Shown one piece after another: positions 63,301-64,000 of a stretch of DNA of 64,000 bases. The DNA is from Bacillota bacterium. Its GTDB lineage: Bacteria > Bacillota > Clostridia > Peptostreptococcales > Anaerovoracaceae. The notes under the pieces are model-generated. The model was not told the origin of the DNA, searched no databases, and worked only from the letters and a program-made list of their open reading frames with translations. Where the stretch lies: positions 1 to 64,000 of the forward strand of contig JAGAXF010000033.1 in NCBI GenBank assembly GCA_017941085.1, in the 5' to 3' direction. Positions within the stretch are counted from its first letter, which is position 1, and the number at the start of each line of letters is the position of its first letter. Position numbers and translations under genes: made by a program.

Positions 63301-64000
63301 GTAAGACCATCATCGCTATAATGCCCCTCAAATCTGTCGTCTATCCAGTCTCCTGATGTTGTGGTTTCAAAAATGCGATATACATACGGATTACCGTTTG
63401 CATCCATCTCAGGTAGGTTATGGAAGTCATGTACTTCGTCATCTCCGGGCAAAGTAAGTGATGTGGAGAATGCACTGGAAACAAAGAGGTGCTCACCTCC
63501 TACTGTAGTACCGTCTGTCACCTTCTCCCATGCCGGGTTCAGAGTGATTTCGTAGTTAGCCTTAGCCTCATTGCTGAGAGCATCGTAGTCTGCCTTCGTA
63601 ATAACATCAGAAGAATTGGTCTTATTTACATAGTTTTTAGGATTACCGCTGGCATCCAAATCATAAGGCGTCCATGTGTTAATCTTAATTTCGGCCTCAT
63701 CCGTTGCTATGGAATAGGGTTCGTCTGTTGTACCCTTACCCAGTATCTCATGCCATTCAGGAGTATCTGTAGTACTCTTATCTACATAGTATTTTCCATT
63801 AGCGTGGTTATATACATCGTAGGTATCTGATCCCACTGTAATGGTTGTACCGGACTTGATAGGTTCAGCAGTGCTGGTTTTACTCTCCATAGCTGGAACC
63901 ACCGGCTTATAGTTTGCCTTTTGATCATCCGTCAGGCCGTTGTAGGTAGCTCTGCTGATTACCTCTTCAGCATCATTACTGTTTACATATTGCGTGACCG
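48219..64000 (-). CDS. Giant LPXTG-type surface adhesin of Cna-B, FctA-like and InlB repeats (5' end outside window)
   Basis: The frame stays open to the window edge (32 further codons beyond a GTG at 63902), so at least 5,259 residues are present and the N-terminus is missing. I count about 18 Cna-B modules (for example VVVTKTWADGDNKDGVRPD and VTKEWQDDNDRDSKRP, each with a later Y-x-V-x-E). There are also pilin-type FctA modules (for example VNKILEGRDLADEEFEF). The C-terminus has four InlB-type repeats, a TPTPTPTPP stalk and a sorting signal. Such modules form internal Lys-Asn/Asp isopeptide bonds that stiffen a rod projecting from the wall. No sortase gene is in the window. There is no frameshift over 15.8 kb. 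Confidence 0.93.
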   Translation of the reverse strand, partial: VTQYVNSNDAEEVISRATYNGLTDDQKANYKPVVPAMESKTSTAEPIKSGTTITVGSDTYDVYNHANGKYYVDKSTTDTPEWHEILGKGTTDEPYSIATDEAEIKINTWTPYDLDASGNPKNYVNKTNSSDVITKADYDALSNEAKANYEITLNPAWEKVTDGTTVGGEHLFVSSAFSTSLTLPGDDEVHDFHNLPEMDANGNPYVYRIFETTTSGDWIDDRFEGHYSDDGLTVTNINRLMEEGSTNVDVLKDLSGRDWDAKFKKTGVEADKDIFYFWIEPIKGINPDTGEIIEFGDSDEDQAAKAKVPLPGNGQQYGRALSQNTAVGTTAREVSFSPILYDATDILDATDSTIRSREFYYKVYEAKDNKGTIVEEKDDKGITYDDDTEEDNVWSPKTEVLKVVASADANNVVTTEHSWEKIIKNETTGDVSGIEWTTETPIFKNTYASASEAKAWIEKNVQSREWEDYANGEGDAYQFTITSISGANLNTPGATEDDSYTSMPLVTSTTSNNPQKDLQQLSDSMWAFGLNGNPYTGDMLGKNGEAYFIYEITENPSATSDSRDSLGLSDYTVDGLTYDSNKIFAKVKVSDNWDGTLSFDVHYYTDASCKDKFEITRHKVWIVDKTLTVERYINKNDANDIKTPEEYADLPENSKLDYTLHTEYQYISKADPSVIKSADEYKAMSETDKAKYTNHLKRLLTEQERTAAEEMKTAGKTADLEKAGYREVNVAHFENYETVDIPVKKQWIDGPAVEDVTLHLERHLFPLTDEAQLDGDNGVSVVEAKEALWIPENYRNKTNYDDVKTPAEYNALRDDQKENYELSGDFWQRIGYVYDVKRGEFLKSNGDPKYDSAGSKTSTKLIENEEGFNKDLPKYVVKNGITYRAVYMLIENDTSDAYTREYDPKYYINDKSFKDSKGNDTGALVVKNTVVAKNTANIAAVKQLQGRNWLTSDDFEFELTPYGVAVYDDKDNITSIDTTDAGKAKVPMPADNGAIYSTTTITGYVSKTDATVTKTATEYDALPKIAKSNYEQVTGDETKYVNKEDPDDIITAEVYNALADGPSKLDFVAKEKSNTHAKTVTTTVDPNGNLERLARFGAITYTAEDLDYAKTGKEHLQGDFFYIMKEKLPTIVTTGDNPLYPVEYTVVKNKGASNETTETKTIDNKAMPTLATGETLKSVKFNNGITYDCDEHYVHVRVREDRTRELSTQVAYDETGAGTNNYKPDITKGTQFTPVYTNTYDAETEFTVKVNKYIRGREWQAGDNFDFRMIPMAGAPFKDAHATDFPVEDTYDHADRNQKLDAGNAVHNKEGEHVKRVKVPSEMVGTYDPIDFTYPAIKITLADLNKITTAETQKEPEENKPDTRVYDKNGNLLPVGTVYGQFMYAIEETDEFDDVNTNHVKDLARDPDTEYARVTVYDIGNGKLEHYVEVFGDRYGSQARYVPDPATGENTSVKASVVTFVNKLQRDLSVTKAWAGTATEDVTLKLQWSIDGTSFYDVDGTDWFPNVVGTKEIPKNATGSELTATWENLPAYANIKSYSIEGGSTGADILDLNDKWVYYQVKEVSKYDIEGSGDSNTTPRETADIRYNELPYEPGELITNIDKYKTDAYHTGPQFKEKSDPTDQDEYLAPDDRVKQMYVTNFPKNITEEVSFGVVKQYIGKNWTNESFTFKATPVRSKIGGESAPVDEGAERKIINYVHKDTKQVITEAEFNAITDTEKAKYDKHETTVTNKLPTFKNNNNEAIADINSKSVSVNEHAANFAPIIINRTDLALNPTTGKMEGEFVYKITEVVPNRDVKDTVEVCGKDINGNDVKYKVAKDARENNIKYTTEEHIVIIFAEDNGEEIHTEVRFDDRGVGEFVPVYTNYALMKTPVEGTKTWVGGTPAEHVNGVVNLNGDSTAVVDNAETPNDDMLGLELKRKLDKEGSNVETVSEDDAGRPLEVVWVKRTPNTETVPTGEYELSEDTKVIDGKTYYSKEDDNYTPVDNPEGDPSGNGWYEAETEDRTTYTYVKQEGGDGNGPYTYIIMAKDGEKYVDPYLNAVDEDGYIYDYYIEETEKQTDYVSSYTDSIKGLHITNTNVKADSVVVTKEWVGGPAVEDVTLHLKRMLVPVSKMDGVDYDYLANLNEDVWETVGLVYNAERGDFVNADGTPKYDEELGNTASKDYIEKDFNKDLPMYVTENGVDYRAIYKLEEDNTSDAYVATYRTERTELTYVLTEDTAVDPDKTYYTYDSETEEYTAVTAEGTENPSTEVWYEEKAETTILSNKGGYYLNMGDNPVVTNTVTATNTANIAAVKQLLGREWQEGDDFAFALEPVGKATYYSEDEANRYNEEHAGEQGFTPVKKGDFKEITSTDDAKESVPMPEPDTDRESTTEGAGTKNAKSTTHAKNIMDTVDPNGGLERLARFGAINFDVNDLVFDPSDGHMQGDFFYVMKEVVPADAKNASGNAYGEATVEEKAAGGFSKDGITYDSKEHTVHVKVRENRTGKLQVQIAYDYDTTRPEDITTGTQFTPVYTNKAETTSATITKVWADQNNKYNTRPEVQEFTLMRVYEGENGDPITPVRAKQMDETTDVPVLKLSVEDKDTTDITGNTWKETINNLPKYKLVAVTTEGVTTYVSRPISYYWQEVVPEGYTASGVYEGAVNATTNPTGAVSQVGGNSATILVNNNSTLTNTLTGGELVVTKTWDDENDTDGLRAEAITAFKTNLKLYANGEEVTVDTSQTPAADSVTKTVTDATGSTPLTVTYKNLPVKDASGKAITYTVDEGTISGYALTDATASATTTGTTLTVAQGETTAKGTLALVNKHVPGTTELVITKSWDDSNNADGKRPTIQQLQAALKLYADGTEKTGVTPTVSFNTDGTWTVKWANLPAKKNTEGTSDGIVYTAKEVNVNITGSDTVATGFDYYVNGASYDNSEALNTDYVTLANEQKDDTTQVYNGGTITNKQTLKDVKVRKYWVDKVNNASDAQDTSTPYPGSSIRPANITLKLVDSNGDTLKDVNGADLSKTVASGTDASLEVLFEKLPIYTKDSTTGAWTTTEVAYTLDENVVPNYTKTTFDLGGVKGIVNTYKMTKFTGTKVWVDGGKVHDNVSELKDKLSLERTINPTGADGWAKVTDDYHIHWNSDGAKSGGSYTQSFEITGLPVMDVDGNDYIYRVVESSVGGDYVTTYTNVANPDTAAFAEENKTDAIYTGGTITNKLEAKIQISGEKYWTDGEPTDHINTDLGLTLHRESKTNGGSVEEDVKDAVITGSWSADEGDGLTGDATYTFGTYDDYEGFTAGEYDKYDPQGYEYIYTVKDEEGCPDGYTPTYHGLDVNNKFNPVHETITPEFIKKAADMPQEVIKAGGKEFTFLLAPQTDTADKATANPDKVTTVTVPGNGDANAVTFDFGEFTFTEEGIYTYKLVEIPEDGWTSDREETTFTIEVVDNNGTLEGTINWPDGAPTSNGKLVITNTYNPAAVTSSVTDQIELTKEITGDDRTLKAEEFSFTMTGLSADDAGDGYADASGKNATGTNKADGTVAMSKVGFSEPGKYAFEIAEESGTLPGITYADTKYTVVATVTGNDNGKLDVAWSILKKDEAAVTETSMTFSNEYDDLEISESIKVNKILEGRDLADEEFEFILAGDGENQAKKNVKGAMDDTSKKATGAVNFDDIKFTLEDLCDHNGSYMDHDGDGEYSREFTYTLFEKSGTIDGVLYDGDVHELKATLKYIPAKAAVADDPETTDVDETAAAVDAHLEVTWTLDEQAVDFKKAEPDTVDFENKYDPNAVSSSLTDTYAVNKEIIDTDGKGRKPEADEFIFKLEGQPVGTKGNNGTAPVDSTVDASAIKLLATNDINGKVEFGKIPFSKVGVYVFKLTELVGNDATIDPYDEAVRIATATVTDNKDGSMSVEWNLIDESAVEGTPADNPTVDQDGKVATFTNATVQTTVDKPVRIVWVNDTEVDDTLGQDGTVKDRPESVTVTLQKQIDTDGDGTPDTWVDVEEPDVANPGQTTGKPWNVELTTDNAEDDDPDNWFDDSYTGLPKFDQNGKEVKYRVVQSGFKSPAKTVAPNAVDNGDGTTTTDSTSPAGYSATPFNIGIGDGISTLANLYQTVSINGTKVWVDGDQSHNNSSEVKFIVQRSVDGNTWTDLVEGTDYSVVWSGSNDQNFDIRGLTRYADSDHNAEYQYKVVEDVPENYTATYETSSGAVDSIVKGTTITNTAEMISIYAEKQWAGDLGHEGDRSEVKFTLYKTVSGKKQIVGEKTLATGTNNAEELKVQWDNLPKYVGSTDTEIIYSVEETSAPEGYTVGDVVGSGTETAPFKIVNTYNSSVTSITVMKKWNDNNDQDGVRQPEIKVQLLRKIADSDDEYEIFGQPQTLSEDNNWTHIFNNLPSSADLGHNYSYIVRELDGNTVLDEGGSTGEGYKVSYSSSGTTTAITNTLIPGTTSIAAVKEWAGDTVDGTDDYYGMRTDVVLHLYGMKDNMVVYDAGTKEIPLGSDEQVVWENLPKRHYSDTDLTWKIVEEEVFGYTSSYEWEDGVCTVTNTYAGPVTKVSVTKEWQDDNDRDSKRPTEVTYELWQKAGDGEAEKIDEVTVDVASDGAANYTWDNLVQTKEVETGETETVTRYEYQDKQVTNDDGEYAYTLLADGSTVYVAEADKATYDEDTENYEPLMENVQEEISEEKALMKEVAVIYSVKEKKLKEELGYNDPIVEAVEPGEFNVINSKTEFDTVDVVVTKTWADGDNKDGVRPDHILITLKGTDGSSRSQILTTENAESANVWKYTFKDLPANKAKGEPITYSVTEATVAGYTSAVSTENPLNLINSRTVASAKTLEVTKVWKDNKGNVLEEAPEDAVFHLVRVVEGYGPQIVEGQDKTISKGSKGEDLKVKWENLIGKIDGKNVTYSVEEDSIEGYTTSMTDGVDNMGTISITVTNQSNAVDPEKVTITYKDSEGNVIRTEEIIRGENEPEAPENPSREGYTFTGWQRSTDDNGNVTYTATWLEEPEPVKILPKVTYLDPKADGEDGTGKMILQAKKYADQVAADAEASGKADKPEDPSHEGYEFTGWVVNKDEFGDYIIVATYNEIQEQPVEKVTVSYIDGQSGEPIVVRESVEDPSTVEPPAENPSHEGFSFVDWVEIKDEAGNIIFVAKYDTDCKNTPAKDTIWVRYIDEDGSTIYMDRTDIPVDGEIPVPEQPTKDGYNFKGWDKVVDPDGNITFIAQWEPVIPDTPGEKEVTPTPTPTPPAEKGNSAPLTGDENNLILWLGLLAGSTGLLVYKRRRV
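48390..49245 (-). repeat. Four InlB B-type (Listeria-Bacteroides) repeats
   Basis: Four units of about 65-80 residues each end in a GYxFxGW or related core: GYTFTGWQRS, GYEFTGWVVN, GFSFVDWVEI and GYNFKGWDKV, followed by xxVTYTATW-like strands. They form the membrane-proximal part of the adhesin. The second unit has a charged insertion (KKYADQVAADAEASGKADK). Confidence 0.85.
52200..54050 (-). other. FctA/Spy0128-like pilin modules in the adhesin
   Basis: At least four consecutive modules have the T-(D/S)-x-(I/Y)-x-(L/V)-x-K-x-(I/L) opening and an E-(E/D)-F-x-F strand: QIELTKEITG, SIKVNKILEG, TYAVNKEI and the ITPEFIKKAAD unit, each with a later YTF/KLxE-type end. These resemble the streptococcal pilin isopeptide linkage domain. 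Confidence 0.7.
54800..57650 (-). other. Segment of the adhesin gene with GC-richer codon use
   Basis: Through this stretch third positions are often G or C (gcg, acg, gtc, gtg), unlike the AT-rich flanks; one 60-bp line (56701-56760) counts 28 G+C. It covers the Cna-B modules with LKLYANGEE and LKLYADGTE and most of the second long paralogous block. The reading frame is intact across both edges. Confidence 0.6.
56690..57770 (-). repeat. Long paralogous block, copy 2
   Basis: This block runs from KEWVGGPAVEDVTLHLKR through FNKDLPMYVTENGVDYRAIY, DNTSDAYVATY, TANIAAVKQLLGREW, VPMPEPD and TVDPNGGLERLARFGAI to MQGDFFYVMKE. It is collinear with a block at 60600-61800. It carries an extra EDT...KTYY motif after DNTSDAYVATY. 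Confidence 0.85.
57223..57366 (-). repeat. EDT-KTYY-WYE motif, copy 2
   Basis: YVLTEDTAVDPDKTYYTY ... YTAVTAEGTENPSTEVWYE. It interrupts the long block where copy 1 has no such sequence. The pattern recalls short motifs common in Firmicutes phage structural proteins. Confidence 0.7.
57990..58126 (-). repeat. EDT-KTYY-WYE motif, copy 1
   Basis: YELSEDTKVIDGKTYYSK ... YTPVDNPEGDPSGNGWYE. It lies in a separate Cna-B module about 0.6 kb from the other copy and shares the spacing of the EDT, KTYY, YT-x-V and WYE elements. Confidence 0.7.
58822..58915 (-). repeat. YVNK motif, copy H
   Basis: NYVHKDTKQVITEAEFNA and ITDTEKAKYDKH. Inserted in an FctA-like module at the loop before the NKLPTFKNNN strand. 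It is the most downstream copy; none is seen in the remaining 10.6 kb of the gene. Confidence 0.75.
60796..60993 (-). repeat. YVNK motif, tandem copies F and G
   Basis: YVSKTDATVTKTATEYDA / LPKIAKSNYE and, directly after a short linker, YVNKEDPDDIITAEVYNA / LADGPSKLDF. They lie between VPMPADN and THAKTVTTTVDPNG of the first long block; the second block has a short unrelated linker there. Confidence 0.78.
61533..61625 (-). repeat. YVNK motif, copy E
   Basis: NYRNKTNYDDVKTPAEYNA / LRDDQKENYEL, inside the first long block just before FWQRIGYVYDVKRGEF. The second block passes from NLNEDVWETVGLVYNAERG without it. Confidence 0.78.
61917..62110 (-). repeat. YVNK motif, tandem copies C and D
   Basis: RYINKNDANDIKTPEEYAD / LPENSKLDYTLH followed directly by YQYISKADPSVIKSADEY / KAMSETDKAKYTNH. 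They come just after a Cna-B strand and before a lysine/glutamate-rich helical segment. Confidence 0.78.
63550..63636 (-). repeat. YVNK motif, copy B
   Basis: NYVNKTNSSDVITKADYDA / LSNEAKANYEI, between DASGNPK and TLNPAWEKVTDG of a Cna-B module. Confidence 0.78.
63906..63992 (-). repeat. YVNK motif, copy A
   Basis: QYVNSNDAEEVISRATYNG / LTDDQKANYKP, in the frame that continues past the right edge of the window. It shows that the motif extends into the unsequenced part of the gene. Confidence 0.75.

Noticed and set aside
48480..63830. Many plus-strand open frames of 60-210 codons antisense to the adhesin gene, e.g. 52279-52911 and 48480-49103
   Set aside because: They mirror the repetitive Thr/Val/Asp-rich codons of the adhesin, have no ribosome binding sites, and encode Ser/Val/Leu-rich sequences without domain features.

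Overview
The window looks like a chromosomal segment of a low-GC Gram-positive anaerobe of the class Clostridia (Bacillota). Supporting signs are strong AGGAGG ribosome binding sites, near-consensus TTGACA/TATAAT promoters with 17-bp spacers, the alaS-ireB-ruvX, rplU-rpmA-obgE and mutL-miaA-methionine gamma-lyase gene orders, Bacillus-type LexA boxes, and an LPXTG-type surface protein. I cannot name a genus. No tRNA, rRNA, CRISPR array, insertion sequence or prophage is visible.

Layout. 1-7.75 kb (+): the end of mutL, then an AMP-dependent acyl-CoA synthetase, miaA, a tyrosine recombinase, an RsmJ-like methyltransferase, a methionine gamma-lyase family protein, a TVP38/VTT membrane protein and a GNAT acetyltransferase, mostly overlapping or closely spaced. 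7.75-8.25 kb (+): a small membrane-LysM protein resembling the SOS cell-division inhibitor YneA, behind a promoter carrying two LexA-like boxes and five tandem 14-bp repeats. 8.25-8.68 kb: non-coding, with a 22-bp palindrome and a terminator. 8.68-25.1 kb (-): one apparent long operon pgcA-alaS-ireB-ruvX-purE-purF-purM-purN-(small membrane protein)-purO-purH'-purD-purL-(62-aa protein). It makes most of the purine pathway and uses a split PurH: a stand-alone AICAR formyltransferase plus an archaeal-type IMP cyclohydrolase. 25.5-30.6 kb (+): a BMP-family nucleoside-binding lipoprotein and its ABC importer.

30.6-46.99 kb (-): pseudouridine catabolism (psuG, psuK) with tldD/pmbA; iscS-iscU; then rplU-rpmA, obgE, an HD-domain/radical-SAM fusion, its DUF2344 partner, comEA and a DUF896 gene; then recA with its LexA box, cinA and pgsA. 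Between pgsA and yebC lies a structured RNA candidate with 6S RNA architecture. 48.2-64 kb (-): a single open frame of more than 5,250 codons, running off the right edge, for a cell-wall-anchored adhesin built of Cna-B and FctA-like isopeptide modules, four InlB-type repeats, a TP-rich stalk and a PLTGD sorting signal.

The most unusual material is in the giant adhesin. A roughly 30-residue motif (YVNK-x-D ... EYNAL ... KxNY) occurs eight times in its upstream third. Comparison of two paralogous blocks of the protein suggests that these copies are clean in-frame insertions into otherwise homologous modules. A second short motif (EDT-x-V ... KTYY ... WYE) is present twice, once inserted in one block only. 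A central stretch of the gene also has visibly more GC-rich codon use. Other items worth attention are the HD/radical-SAM fusion, an L21 protein with a SAP-like tail beside an L27 with no cleavable leader and no prp gene, the 6S-like RNA, and the YneA-like locus with its repeat-bearing leader.
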